From assembly GCA_900074885.1 (NCBI GenBank), contig FJUW01000091.1:279569-343568 (forward strand): DNA of 64,000 nucleotides, read 5' to 3'. The notes under the pieces were generated by a model, which saw only the letters and a program-made list of their open reading frames with translations, did no database searches and had not been told where the DNA came from. The stretch is from Rhynchosporium graminicola. Its lineage: Eukaryota > Ascomycota > Leotiomycetes > Helotiales > Ploettnerulaceae. Of this stretch, positions 49,143 to 61,376 are shown piece after piece (the stretch's first letter is position 1; the number at the start of each line of letters is the position of its first letter). Both the position numbers and the translations under genes were made by a program.

Positions 49143-51488
49143 GCACTGAGATCGGTGCTGGGATGCGCTGTAGGGTCGGTCGATTTTGTTCTTGGCAGGG
49201 TCCGTCCTATGCTAGGCACCTTGGTATGGTACCGAGATCACCAAAGCTCTAAAGAGTTTCCAAGAGGATTCGCTTTCAACAATCCGGAGGCGGAAGAAGT
49301 CCAAGAGATATATCGGGATTTGGCCACGAAGTAAACAAGTTGATAAGCCGACGTGATAATGAAGACTTGGAGAAGAAATGCTGAACCCTAACTAACCCTT
49401 TGATCTATAATTAACGAGTCCAACGAGTCCGATTTGGAATTTAGAGTTCAGCGACTCGTGTCTTCTGGGTCAGGGTCGTCCGTTCGTTGAACCCTTCGTC
49501 GAACCCTTCGTAATTGTGGTCCCCGTATCAAGTTACGCAAGCTCTCTTTCTTATTCCCTCATCGTGTGAGGGCTATCGCTGCTTAGACGGACTTCTGGGT
49601 GTCTGTCTGATTCCGCAATGTTATGATGAGACGTGCTTGGACGGCGCTTCTAAGTCGAATGTGTGTAAGTGAGCGAGCTACGTTTCGTTTCAGCTGAAGG
49701 CTGGTACTATTCATGTTACAAATACCACTAATGGGATCGGGAGGCTTTCGAGACAGAGTTCGGAGAAGTTCGATGATTGAAGGAGATTCCAGTGTCAATG
49801 TGAAGGCCGTTAGCCATGAATTGAGATGGAAGTGAAGAGTCCCTGAGACTTGAGCGGGAAAACGATTGACTGCGGGAGTAAATGCGTATAACTGAAGCGG
49901 ATCACACGAACCACCAACCGGAAAAGTGGACTGAGAAGGGATATATGCGCAGTCTTGTTCACGTGTACCTACGAATGAAGCAGGATGCAAGGAAGTAAAG
50001 CTTGACTTTCAATCACTTCCTACCTACAGACAGTAAGTAGTAAGTCAAGTCCGAGGAATCCCACCATCCCGCCCACCATCCCACAGCCAGAACAGCTTTG
50101 ATTCCCACAGCGAGCGAGTGGACGAAGCAGGCGCCATATCACGAGCAGCTGAGCAAGCCTGTGAGTAAAAGTGACTCTACTCTCAGCAGGAAGTGGAGTC
50201 CGAAAGAAGCGTCTAGCTGAAGAGGAAACGGGGATCGTGAACTTCGGAGCTGAATTGTGCAATTCTAGCCAATGAGAGTAGTGAATTGGGTCATCGTGGG
50301 CTTTTGCGTCTGAGCTACTTAAAGAAATTAAGTGATGAACACCGGGATGGTAAGGTATGAAGGCGCTACCAAGTATAGGTACTGTAGACAAATCTATGAG
50401 GGTCTAGCCACCACGGACGGGGATTGTTGATTCTGATTCGTGCATTAGGAGGAGACGGCATAGACTGGGGATAAATAGGATTAGGTGGGGGTAAGGTTAG
50501 CTGGGGGATGGGGGATGGTGAGACTTTCCATTGATACACGTGCGACAGGACATAGGATACTGGCAGCACAGTTTTAGGCGTTGTGATGCAACGAGATATG
50601 GACGGAGAATCAATGGTAATTCTTGGTAGTACCGACGGATGGCAGATGAGGTTATATTTGCATTAATGGGCAGGCAATTGAGGGACAGCCAGCATTATGG
50701 AAGATTCGACAGACAATTAGTTACACAGTACGGCTAAAACTCTAAATCGTCGTCTCATACCGACCGCCATCAGCTGAGATACACAGAAAATGACTTGCGG
50801 TTCATGACAAGGACTGGAAGGATGAGCGCAACTGGCATTAATTCTTCCATGGTCCGTTCGATTGCTGTCAACCGTACCTGATGAACAGTAAGAAATTCAA
50901 ACAATGATTCCATAGCTGCGCGCAGGCACAGTTGTCGGGACTTAGATGCCCCCGGAGCTTCCACATACACAGCGACAGGGCAGTGACAAATCAACAGCCG
51001 ATAACCGAGTAAACAATTACCCGAACCGAAGCTGCACAGCGCAATACATCCGATTCCTCGACCGCTACACTATCACTTCAGAAAGTCGTGGAACTTATAG
51101 TAGAAGAATATTGTTGCTTTTCCTCTCATCATAGGCAGTTTATCAGCATTCAATTTTGAGCCCTCAATCCCTCTCTGGTGTCTCTAGATTCTACAGGTAG
51201 CGGTATTGGGTTGAAGCCAAGCCCAGGCGACCCCTCCACTATTCTACAGCGTTCTGGGCCCTAAACCCAGCCCTGCCATTGAACCGCCCTGAATGGCAGC
51301 CAAGTCCCGCGAACTGCATCGCACCAAGAGCCTAAAGGTCGATCTGGAAGCGAGGATGGCAGAAAAGCTCTCACCGCCTGATAGCTGCGAACTTTTTTGA
51401 AGCAGGCGAATTTGACACTATTCGGAGCACCGTGTCTCAAGATTCTGCCGATACGACAAGGCAATTGCATTGCATCCAGGAACGCAGA
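49143..51488. promoter_or_regulatory. Long divergent intergenic region
   Basis: About 2.3 kb between the minus-strand AIM6-like gene and the next plus-strand gene. Frames of 60-135 codons on both strands (for example 49583-49990 and 50020-50391, minus) overlap one another, lack intron-joined extensions and show no family features, so I do not call them genes. Promoters of both flanking genes must lie here. No TATA box stands out. Confidence 0.4.
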
Positions 51489-52588
51489 ATGCCTCACAAA
51501 CATACGCGCAAAGGTCCGGCTGATAAGTCGACGTAAGTCCTGACTCCCCTCCCCCAAGATCACTCTCGTATCGTTCTGAAGCTCCCCCACTAACCCAGCC
51601 CCCCATCAGAGTCGACCTCCCCCCCTCCACCATCGCACAGCCTCTCTCCGTCTCGAAATCCTCCTCTTCAAATGGTATCTTCACAAGCGACCCATCGAAC
51701 ACCCGACGTGGCCAGACCACCAGCAAGAAGCGCAAACGCAAAGATACAGACGATGATACGCCGAAAGCTTTTCAGCGTCTTATGGCATTCGCACAGGGAA
51801 AGAAATTACCAAAGGGATTAGACGATGGCGTGAGATTGACGAAGACCGAGGAGAAGAAGAGGAGGAAGATTGCCAAGGCTGCAGAAGCTGGGAAGGAGAA
51901 TGGAGAGGTCGAGGTCGAACTAAAGGTGGAGGTGAAGGAGAAGCCAGCACAGAGCAATACACCGACCATTCGACCCGGCGAGCGTATGTCCGACTTCTCT
52001 GCTCGCGTCGACGCCGCATTACCGGTTGCGGGACTGATCAACAAGAGTGTGAGAAACGGCAAGGATCCCCTAGGCTTGAAAGTAGGACGCACAAAGACGG
52101 AAAAGAGGATGCATAGGATGTATGATGAGTGGCGAGCTGAAGAGGCAAGGATACAAGAGAAACGAGAGGAGGCTCGCGAACTCGCTGAAGAAGATCAGGA
52201 AGAGGAGGACGAGAATGGTCAAGTTCGCTGGAAACAACTCCCTGACAACACTTCTGCCTCTTCAAGCAAGAAGAAGAAGAAGGGGAAGGGGAAGAAAAAA
52301 GTTATTGGCGAACTTGATGATGGAGAAGATGATCCGTGGGCTCAGATTGGGAGGAAGAGAGGTGAGGTCAAGGCGGGTTTGAATGATGTGGTGCTGGCAC
52401 CTCCTACATTTACGAAGCCGCCCAAGGAGAAATTCAAGACAAGAGGAGCGAGGGTGGAAGTTGACGATGTTCCCAAGGCGAGTGGGAGTTTGAGGAGGAG
52501 GGAGGAGTTAGGGAGTGAGAGGAAGAGTGTAGTGGATGGATATAGGGCTATGATGGCGAACAAAGGCAAGGAGGGGAAGGAGGAGTAA
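51489..52588 (+). CDS. Conserved basic Lys/Glu-rich protein, likely nuclear, function unknown
   Basis: Exon 1 is 51489-51532, coding MPHKHTRKGPADKS. The intron at 51533-51609 (GTAAGT to ATCAG) leads to exon 2 at 51610-52588, giving 340 residues. Splicing restores one frame from that short first exon, so the start is upstream of the internal ATG at 51782. After a Ser/Thr-rich segment comes KKRKRKDTDDDTPKAFQRLM then KKLPKGLDDG, a pattern I recall from fungal-specific conserved proteins without known function. A mid block DFSARVDAALPVAGL precedes a long charged helical region, with poly-Lys KKKKKGKGKKK at about residue 260. Multiple basic clusters suggest a nuclear or nucleolar place, possibly RNA-linked; that is inference only. 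Confidence 0.8.
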
Positions 52589-53306
52589 ATGAAAACAAGT
52601 GCAAACAAATCCATATTCGAAAGGTCAATGCTAGCAATCGATGCAGCATGAATCACCACATTTGATCAGTGTCCAACGGCAAAAATGAACACTACCTTGT
52701 CTTGCCAGGACTTTCGCTTCGCTAGAAGCCATGTCCGGTGAAAGCACATTCGTTCCTGTCCTCCAATTTGCATGTACCGTTGGTATCTACCTTTACATCA
52801 ACTCAATCAAATAGCGGAAGCTCTCGCATACACTGCAAGCGCAGTTGGTACTATCACATATCTCGCACAACAGCGGCGCTGAAGTCCCATTATCCAATGC
52901 GTCTCCAGCCGTGGTTTATGACGAAGAATAGATACTTCTTCCTGAGCCAAGAACAGCTGAACTTTGGTTGTATCCGCTTCAAGTGATTGACGCTCAATGA
53001 GTCTTTTTTTAAAGGACATTCTCATATCTTGGTGGGGGACATAGTATACTTCCATTGTTGAGGACAGACCTGTAGCTCCTTTTCCGTTGTTATTTGGACG
53101 TAAGCGAAGCCGTAGATGCATCATGGCTCGTATGGTAGCTTGAGGATGATAGGAGGAGTTGTGGATACTCCGTAAGAAGCAAGGTGAATCAAATCCTGTT
53201 GAGTATCAGTCCTAAGCTCTGAATATGTATGAACTGACTTGACTCTCTGTTTCCCTTAACGAATAGAATTCATTTCCGTCTCGAAACTGTCTTTTGATCT
53301 GACTCA
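52589..53306. other. Intergenic region
   Basis: No supported gene. A 105-codon minus frame at 52807-53124 and an 82-codon plus frame at 52738-52986 overlap each other and look like chance frames. Confidence 0.4.
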
Positions 53307-53416
53307 GCGTAGTGATGAAGTTGAGTTGAGTTGAGTTCAGTTGAATATAGGGTCGTACTGAACTCAACTCAGAGTTATATTCAGCGTACTCAACTTAGCT
53401 CAATCGTACACTACGT
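53307..53416. repeat. Foldback repeat, MITE-like
   Basis: The ends pair as an inverted repeat: GCGTAGTG at the left and CACTACG at the right. An inner palindromic arm pairs ttgagttcagt with actgaactcaa. The sequence is made of repeated GAGTT/AACTC words. No clear target duplication. It may be one end of a larger decayed element, since similar AACTC/GAGTC words recur at 53610-53700. Confidence 0.5.
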
Positions 53417-53930
53417 TGCTCTTAGTATACTCAAAGTACTATTTACTAATATTTGATAGCGGGGAATCTCTCTGAAGTCTTGTCTAGTACTAGTATATAA
53501 GCGATAAGGCCTCACTTTCTATACTTTTTATACCTAAATTATACTTATCTTATATAGACTCAGAAACTCTAAATCCGCTCGGAGTACGAGGCGCGAATAC
53601 TCAACTGGGCTTGGAAATGAGCGCACTTAAGTCAACTCAGGCGCACTCAGATTACGTTGAGTCTTTCTCATTACGCGAATCTGACTCATCTGAGTGCTTT
53701 GCTTACTGTGTAACCCTTTCATAGAAGCGAGGCCGGAAGGTCCACGGAGCAGGGAAAATATCGAAGGAGTTTTACAATCTACGAGTTTATGAAAGATGGA
53801 AAAGGCCGGGATAGAGAATGTATTTCTATAATATACCTCTCAATATATTGCAACGTACTGCTACTTACACAACGCAATTACCTCGTCCTTGCACCCGATT
53901 TCGGGATTCCATTAGCGAAAGGAAACAAAC
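53417..53930. other. Repeat-like flank and upstream region of the monooxygenase
   Basis: An AT-rich core at about 53430-53560 is followed by CTCAACT/TTGAGTC words to 53710, resembling the foldback at 53307-53416. A short normal stretch then leads to the ATG at 53931. Confidence 0.4.
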
Positions 53931-55171
53931 ATGAGCTCGCCGTCCTGCCCAACTGCAATGTTAGCCGTCGCCAAAAAGCCTCGAGTCCTCATCATAGGAC
54001 TCGGCATCGCGGGCCCACTCCTCGCCCTTCTTCTCCAGAAAAAAGGTTACAATCCTATTATACTCGAGAAAGTCTCTTCCATCGAGTCTCTTCCATCGGC
54101 GATGCAGGTGCTCTCTTGATTATCTTTCCCAAAGGCCTCAAGCTAGTATCAGCCATCTCAACTTTTTTAGCGGAGAAAATCACCGAATTGTCACCTAGCT
54201 TGGAGATGTTGCGCGATCACACTTGTAAGGGTGAGATGCTCGGCGACTCGGACATACCAGGTACCTTCAAAGCGACCTGGGGCCAGCCAGCGTGTGGTGT
54301 TAAAAGAAGTGAATTGAATCTCCTCTTGAAGAACGCTGTGATCGATGCTGGGATCGAAGTCCTCACGGGCTGAAAATTACCCGATATCATCAATAACTCC
54401 GACGAAACAATAACAGCCATCTTCTCCAGCGACGCCACTCGAACTGGCGAGTTTCTGGTGGGATGCGATGGCATCCATTCCGCCGCTCGCTCGCTGCTTC
54501 TTCGCAGCCATGGTTTAGGCTCGGAATCGCGTGAAGATCCGAAATTCACAGGCTTGATACAAACAGCTGGAATGTCTCCCACGCCGGAATGTCTAAAGGG
54601 AACGGTCGGGCTCCGGAATCAGTTTGGACCTGGTCTACGCTTCGTCGTTTATCCTGTCTTAAGAAATACTACCTCGTGGGCGATTACATCGTGTTCCGAT
54701 GTCCAAGAACTCGAGACTTGGAAGGCACTGGAGCCGACTGCGCTGATTTCCTTGAAACACGCTCTATTAGCTCAATTTGAGGGATGGGATGAGCCTGTAA
54801 GGAACCTGGTTGGAAATGCAGAGAGGATTATCAGGTACGGTCTGTTTGATCGTCCAGCTTTTGACAGGGAGTTCTGGGTCAACAAACAGGGCAGAAGCGT
54901 GTTCATAGGTGATGCGGCGCATCCTACGAGTCCGCATTTTTGGCAGGGTGCCAATCAAGCTGCTGAAGATGCGTGGTGGTTGGCGGAACTCCTACTTGAC
55001 TTTACTCGTGGAAGTGAGGAGAACGAAGAAAGACTTGATGAGGTGGTTTCGAGGAAAGCTTTCGAGAAGTTTGTAAAGCAGAGAAGTGAGAGGACTTCGA
55101 CCTTGGTTAGGAGTGCGAAGTGGCTGGGGAGAGTAGGGTTGTATGTGCGGAGAAGTGTTTGGAGCGAGTAG
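53931..55171 (+). pseudogene. FAD-dependent monooxygenase, disrupted by frameshift and stop
   Basis: The encoded flavin monooxygenase (PHBH/salicylate-hydroxylase fold) starts at the ATG 53931. It has the Rossmann motif RVLIIGLGIAGPLLALLLQ, then after the lesion GDAGALLIIFPKGLKL, the second FAD block FLVGCDGIHSAARS, and GDAAHPTSPHFWQGANQA near the C-terminus. Two lesions are visible. A perfect 14-bp tandem repeat (54071-54084 and 54085-54098, unit agtctcttccatcg) shifts the frame; with one unit the frame would continue through VSSIGDAG. An in-frame TGA at 54371-54373 then stops it, likely from TGG. No intron can remove either. The rest is open to 55171. Substrate unknown. Confidence 0.85.
54071..54098 (+). 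repeat. 14-bp tandem duplication causing a frameshift
   Basis: Two perfect adjacent copies of agtctcttccatcg. Removing one restores the monooxygenase frame, so this is a coding-sequence slippage event. Confidence 0.9.
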
Positions 55172-55825
55172 AGGTGTTAAGAAAGGAATGAGAGGACGAG
55201 AAGGGGGTGGAGGCAAAGTTTGGACAGTTGTTGAGGGAGGCTTTTCTCGTGTGAAAGCAGAACGAGGGGGTCTAAGTTCTGTAAGCTAGACCGGTGGAAG
55301 GCAGCGTAGAGAAGAGAAAAGTGTGGCACTGAAAGAGACTTTCCCGAGAACAATTTACGAAACGTTTCATCACAGAAATCAAGATTGATCAACTTATTCA
55401 AGTATATTCGTATACAAAATACTTTTCGGGATCATCCTGAAGTCTGATGGTTCGCGGATGGTAAGGTTGACACTTTGGGAGAAGCTGGATTCAATCATAT
55501 ATACTCAGCAGTGAACTACAGTATCCTTGGCAGAGGGGAGATTTGAGCATCACAGCAGTGGACATTTTACCAGCAGGACCGATGATTCAAAACGGTTAAA
55601 GCAGTGGAGATTAGCTATAAGATGAATGCTTCAGATCGAAATACGTCTATTTCTTGGCTTGAAAGTAAAATTGCCCTGTGTTTTTCCATCTTCCAGCCCA
55701 GATCTTCAATTTCAACCAAAGTTGAAAGCGTCTGTTCAGTGCAAAGTTGCATTGAGCTTTGGAAAAAACGTAGCTTACATTGATACCTCCTCCCTTACCT
55801 CAAGGCCTCACCCTTGACATATCAT
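55172..55825. other. Intergenic region between two pseudogenes
   Basis: Convergent flanks of the monooxygenase and permease remnants. Short frames on both strands have no family features. Confidence 0.4.
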
Positions 55826-57125
55826 TCATCCGGCGAAAGGAGAAATGCAACTGAAATGCGTCGCAGTCGTTCCTCAACCAAAAGCACTGATCCGCGCCAT
55901 GATAGCCGCATAATAACCCAGACCATACACTACCAGTATCCCAAGAAGTAGATAAAATCCCAGGTCGACATCCAGAAAGTTTTCTTGTATCCACGCATCC
56001 ATCGCTTCGCGCCCTCATCCACACGAGTGTGTTTCTTCGTGACAGCAACAAAATGCTCCTCGGGAAGCATAGCACCCTTCTGGATGTCGAATCCGAGCTT
56101 GAGCAGAGCTGGGGATGTGTAGGTAAAGTTTCCAATACAGAATGCGCCGACGAGAGATGAGATGTCGCCGATGTTGGGAACGGCGGTGGCGATGACATAT
56201 GCGATTGACCAGTAGACTGGAACTACAAATACCCAAGCGATCTTGCCGCGCTTGGCTGTCAATGCTGGGAAGTCTAGGGAGGCGTTAGCCATAATACTGA
56301 AGATGAGTAAACCAAGCTTACGAAAAAATCTCCATGAGTACGTTGTTATAAATGACTTTGATACCAATGTTGCCGTATAAAGCAGCAGCGATGAGACCAC
56401 CTAATTGGTCTGTCAATAAAAGTCGTCGAAGATTTACTCCTCATACATACCAGCCAGAGACTGAAGCCATCAACCCGAAGACAGTGTATAGAGCAACCCC
56501 AGGCCCATAACCGGTGTTGGCAAAGCCCCACCTTCAAATATTAGCAAACAAATCACTCGTCGAGATATCAGAGACTAACGGTGCTCCAGCAGGACCCAGG
56601 ATATCTGTTGTGATTAAGAAGAAGATGGATCCCCAACTTGCTGTTCTCGTTGCTCGTGAAGCTTGCCTCCATTCGAGATCAGTGACAGTAGACCTGTAAA
56701 AGGCAGAATGGTCAGCAGTTAAATCGCTTTCGTCCAGACACTTTCTTTGGAAATCAGAAAAGCTCGTATGAATTTACTTACCAATCATTGTGAGTCGTTG
56801 TAATTTGATTCCCCTCTACTGTCGCATTGATTTCATGCTGGTGACCTTTAGAGAATCGACTCTTGATTAGACCACCCAGAGAAAATGGTTCTTTCCGACT
56901 GATGGTAGTTCCTTCGTATGCACGCTCCTCTGCACGGGTGACTTCGGCGTAGTGAAGGTATTCTTCAAGAAGAATATTCGGATTGTTGTGTACAAGAGCT
57001 GCCTGGATCGTGAATCCCTTCGCTAGTCCTGCTTCATGACCATTGTCGAGACTGTACTGTCCAGCATTCTTCTCGCCCATTCGAGGGTCACCGCCATCAA
57101 TGGCGAGGTTCGTGAGGTTAGGCAT
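55826..57125 (-). pseudogene. Amino-acid permease (AAAP family) with internal deletion and frameshifts
   Basis: Minus strand. Exons 56782-57125, 56580-56693 and 56451-56531 splice in frame from the ATG at 57125 through GSIFFLITTDILGPAGAPWG and YGPGVALYTVFGLMASVSGW, the N-terminal part of fungal neutral amino-acid permeases. The next exon-like block, from 56400, reads GGLIAAALYGNIGIKVIYNN and then KRGKIAWVFVVPVYWSIAYV, which belongs far downstream in the family, so roughly 200 residues (several membrane helices) are missing. The junction is a 50-nt intron-like piece (56401-56450) whose splicing gives the wrong frame. A run of six A (56323-56328) looks one base too long before the next intron (56274-56321). 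A further shift lies near 55960 and a TGA at 55874-55876. It cannot encode a working transporter. Confidence 0.8.
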
Positions 57126-58172
57126 GGCGCAGGACAGAATGGGATGAGTGAGGGTCGAATTTGACAAAAGACAGGGAGAGGTCTTGTAATATGTCCTAGA
57201 TGGGTGGCAGTAATCCTCATGGATGCTGACCATATATTGCCGAGTAACCCAATCAAAGCCCACAATATGCGCTGCCGTCCACTCTGGTCGAGGCCAGGTT
57301 TAGAAGGTTGATAGTATCATTGCCTCAGATCCAGATCCGTGGATCCGTCATTTGGACCCTCTAGATGGTCTCGACAGCCACGTTTATCCCCCGTACAACG
57401 GCCGCAGGTTGAACGGAGGAAATAATGGCCCCAGAATCCCGTCTTTGGGAGATGAGTACCCACAAGGTTCAGCACGTTTCGGATCAGATGATTCATAATA
57501 GTAAGCTTGCGCCTTCAAATGGCTTCCATAGGGCTCTGCTCACCGGTTAGGTTCCGAAAACGGCTTGTAACACAATCATTTGGTTAGGTGTAGATATTAT
57601 TTCTGACGAAGCTGAGGCTGGCAAACTAGAAGAAGTCAACAGGAGATACAAGAATTTTACCATCTCTCCTGGCATTCTTTAACCGTGATGTTTGTTTTCT
57701 CCATTTTACCTATCTCAAAAGGTGTTATCAGCCTTGAAGTATAGTTGAAGCTCGTCAATAGTGTTGATCGACTACAAATCGTCTTCTTATCAACAAAGTA
57801 GAAGCAAACCACATCCTCTCTACCTTCTTTTCGGGCTTGTGCTGACCTTGAGGACACTTCTTAGTAGTATTGACACAAAATTTGTCCCACCAAACCTTTC
57901 AAGCCATGAGCTTCTCCTCAGCTTCCTTTCCAGTCTTCCTAGGCTCTTTTTAATCACCTCAAAGTCGGAAGCGCATGTGGTAGAGGGTAGTTACTTTGGC
58001 AACCAACAGATCGAAAAACATTCTTTATCGGTCTTTACGATCTAACTCCTGCGGTCCTTGGCGCTCATATCCCTTGTGTGGATGTCTTCTTTGATCCATG
58101 CTGGCAAGGGGGACTCTGAAAGTCCCACCGGCTATATCTTTCCGCGGCCATGAGAGCTGCTTCAACATCCTC
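57126..58172. other. Intergenic region with short unrecognised frames
   Basis: Upstream of the permease remnant and downstream of the 58173 gene. Minus-strand stretches near 57660-58000 (for example DVVCFYFVDKKTICS) look weakly protein-like but do not join into a frame. No family recognised. Confidence 0.35.
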
Positions 58173-59400
58173 CTATAGCCACATGCCATCTATGCGAGTC
58201 TTCTCTGCTTGGGAAGATCGATCTGACCCGGTAGTATTTGGTCTCTTTGGACTAAGGATCGTACTTTCGTAATGGCTATTCACAGCTTGTCTGTTGATGC
58301 TTCTACCCCTTGATTCGTCTGCTGAATTCACGAAATCTTCGTCGCCCTCATCTTGCTCTCCGATGCGGGGAAGGGTTGAGGTATAGTCTTGGCATCTCAG
58401 AGGTGGAGAATGGACATCCGGGGAGATAGGTCGTCGAGGAATCGGTATGACGGGACGTTGAGGAAGTGTAGGAGAAGCTTGAGCGCGAAGAATGCGAATG
58501 TTGATTTTCCCACGACTGGCGTCGCACATGTCATCGGTAGTATCAGACGGATTGTGTTGGTTCTCTCGCAGCAGCTCATCCCATTTCTTCTTAATCTCTG
58601 TCCATCCTTCCACAGTGTCGTTTATCCACTTGAGAACATCTTCCTCCCGACCAACGAGCATATTACATGCCACAACTATGAGATCTGATACTGAAGTTTC
58701 TAGGTCCGTCTTGATGTCTAACCCAACATTGGTCATTTCCATCTTCGCACCCAGGTACTGTATACTCCTTGCTATCTTGGCAAGTTCTTCCTGAGTCTCG
58801 TGAGATTCGTTGATAGTGGTGAGGATTTGGAGCTGTTCTTCAATCCTATCTAGCTTCTCCTCGATTTCATCTGCTGTCATGAGATTAAGTAGCTGCTCAG
58901 CTACATCCTGAGACATTTTATTGAGGTACTGCTGTGACATCTTTCCAATCTCAATTGCAGAAGACTTCTGGAGAACATCTCGCGATGCTATCCACTTGGT
59001 CCCTTAATAGGACGGATGGAAGATTTGCGAGGCATTTTTGTATACCGGTTGATAGCTTTACGTCAATCTTCTCATTAAACGCAGATTTGGTAAAAATGCC
59101 AGCTAACACATCGAGGATTGCCTGTTTGATCTCTTGGTCCTTCTCTGTGAAATCGCAGCTTTTCAGTGCTCTCAATGATGCAGTGTGATTGTATCGACGA
59201 TGGAATCTTTCATAGTTTCGTCCTCAATATTAAGCATACCCTCAGAAATCATCTTTGAAGTCCAGCTAGATCCAGATCCAGAAGTGGTTAAGGAGTAATT
59301 CTTTTGTATAAACCCTCTCCAGACACTCCCCCGGTGGCTTCATGTCGCTGCTAGAGAAGCTTGTGGTGAAGGCAAATGCGGAAAAGACGTCAGCCAGTTT
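58173..59400 (-). pseudogene. Helical coiled-coil protein of unknown family, apparently frameshifted
   Basis: The longest open part, 58173-58940 (255 codons, minus), has a helical N-terminal half (EIEEKLDRIEEQLQILTTIN) and a disordered Pro/Ser/Arg C-terminal half. Upstream minus-strand pieces seem to belong to the same protein in other frames: 58951-59175 (DVLAGIFTKSAFNEKIDVKL), a piece containing MISEGMLNIEDETMKDSIVD, and one containing FSAFAFTTSFSSSDMKPPGE near 59340. The junction at about 58970 fits loss of two bases from a GAGA run. No GT-AG introns explain the shifts. I recognise no family. The 255-codon part alone could still be expressed from MSQQYLNK. Confidence 0.5.
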
Positions 59401-61376
59401 CGATACCCCAATCCTTCGTTAAATCGCCGGGTTCCGCGCTCATCGCAATGTGGACACTATACGGTATTCAAGGCAGACCATCCTATCTTCGATAGACGCG
59501 CCATTGATATATAAAGTGACTCAGTCCGATTAAGATCTATAGTTCCATGTCAAGAGAGACTTGCATGGCTTAACAGATATCTTCGCTCGTCCAAAAGGAT
59601 TTGCGGGATGTATGGATTTTTCCTTGTGGACAAAGGCGACAGTAGAGGGCTAGAACTCATGGATAGGTCGCACGAAGACAAAATGGCAACGTCGCTAGAA
59701 GAGTTCGAGTCAATTGGTAGGAGCGGAAGTGATACATTGAGTTTATGCTGACGAATGGATTATTGGCTTTCTGCCCGACGAGTATGGTAATATTAGCGTT
59801 TAAACTGGAGTGGGAATCGGGTCTCACCACACTGGGATAGCACAGCATTTTGCTGAGTGAATTGTGTGCGTTATTTTTGTCTTTTCTGTACCTCGACGTA
59901 AGCTCAAGACGGGCTTAAGCCTTGTTTCAGGAAGGGTGGAGAGGACGAATTGGATTTAATAAGCATTCTCCCTAGTGTATACTTCTTATGATACAATTGG
60001 TTCTTAATTAAATAAGTATAGAGACTCTTCAGTATTGGTAGGCGCCCTCGGGGCTGACCATTATTTACGACTTTTTCTATAGCCAAAGAGGGAGCAAGGC
60101 TGAAAAGACGGACAAGCGCGAGACAATATACCCCTGATTCATTACCTCTGCTACCGTGGATCCTCGAGAGCTTGATGTGTCTCTACAGAGAGTAGCCGGG
60201 ACTGACTTGAGGCAGACGACCGAGATATGACTTCGCAGCTTCTCATAGCTAGCGGAGGTGAATCCTGCGCACAACTTACTTTTACCCTTGAAAGCCTCAA
60301 CAGAGTTGGTAAACAGTCAATGAAGGTCTGAATATCCTGTATTTATATCACATTTGATGACTTTTCGCCATGAAAGAAAGACATGTGCTAATATTCGAGA
60401 TCGTTTGAACAACTCTTGATTACGTTCTCTCTCTTTGATTACTGACCGGTTTACCTGATAGTAATCCTTATTACATTTTACTAACGCGCCATAGCTATCT
60501 AGCGTGAGTTAAAGAATATAGTAATATAACAGTAATTTTTATTCCTGAGATATATTCCCTTTCCTAAACGCATGTATCTAAATCAAAGCTAGCTTAATAT
60601 CTACTTGACAAGTATAGAGTATAGGGTGGTTACAAATAGAGAGAGGTAACTTTCTAGCGTAAGTTAAAAATAAATATATAATGATGAAAATATGTCACGA
60701 TATCTATCTAACTACGGACTTCCGCTAGTAGAACCTCTACTAACCATATTTATCGCTATAAGTATAATAGATATAGCACTATAGCTTACTCTACTGTATT
60801 TTCCTCGCGCGGGACTTTACGATATTAGAGATAAAGCCTGGTAATCAAACTAGCTATATTACTAAGGTTACATCAGACCTTGAAACTACTACTGATAAAA
60901 CAATTAATACTTTGATTAACAGATACGAAGTAGTTTTATAAACATAAAGAGAACTAGCTAATGATTGAATTATTTAGCCATCGGAGCGGATTGGACCTTT
61001 ATCGTTCATTACTCGGACATTTAGAATCAAACATTTCTCGGCTCTTAACGAATGTCATCATTATCGTGGATAGTTGAATTGAAGTGGAGGTGAACTACTA
61101 CCCGACCAAGCCTATCAGAACTCCGCAGCCCAACGAGACAGGGCTGAGGTCGCACAGCGGGCCTATCGCTCCCGAAACCAAAACAGCGCCAAGGTGCGGA
61201 AATACTTGTTTATAATAATCCCCATGTGCTACGCCCTGAGATAATTTATGCTCCATCACGCCGTCACTTCATTCCTGCTTACCACGAAACCAGACTCTGA
61301 CAAGATTTCTACCTCACACGTTCAAGTCTAGCAGGTAAACTCCCTAGCGCGTAGTATTCACGGCGTCGTATACAAC
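59401..61376. other. Intergenic region, partly AT-rich
   Basis: About 2 kb without a supported gene. Bases 60450-60960 are AT-rich with mild RIP-like character and repeated ctagcgt-agttaaa words (about 60500 and 60655), possibly an old repeat. No tRNA or rRNA seen. Confidence 0.4.

Noticed and set aside
49583..50391. 135- and 123-codon minus frames as genes
   Set aside because: No intron-joined extension, no recognisable domain, and competing frames on the other strand.
51772..52092. 106-codon minus frame
   Set aside because: Antisense shadow of the Lys/Glu-rich protein gene.
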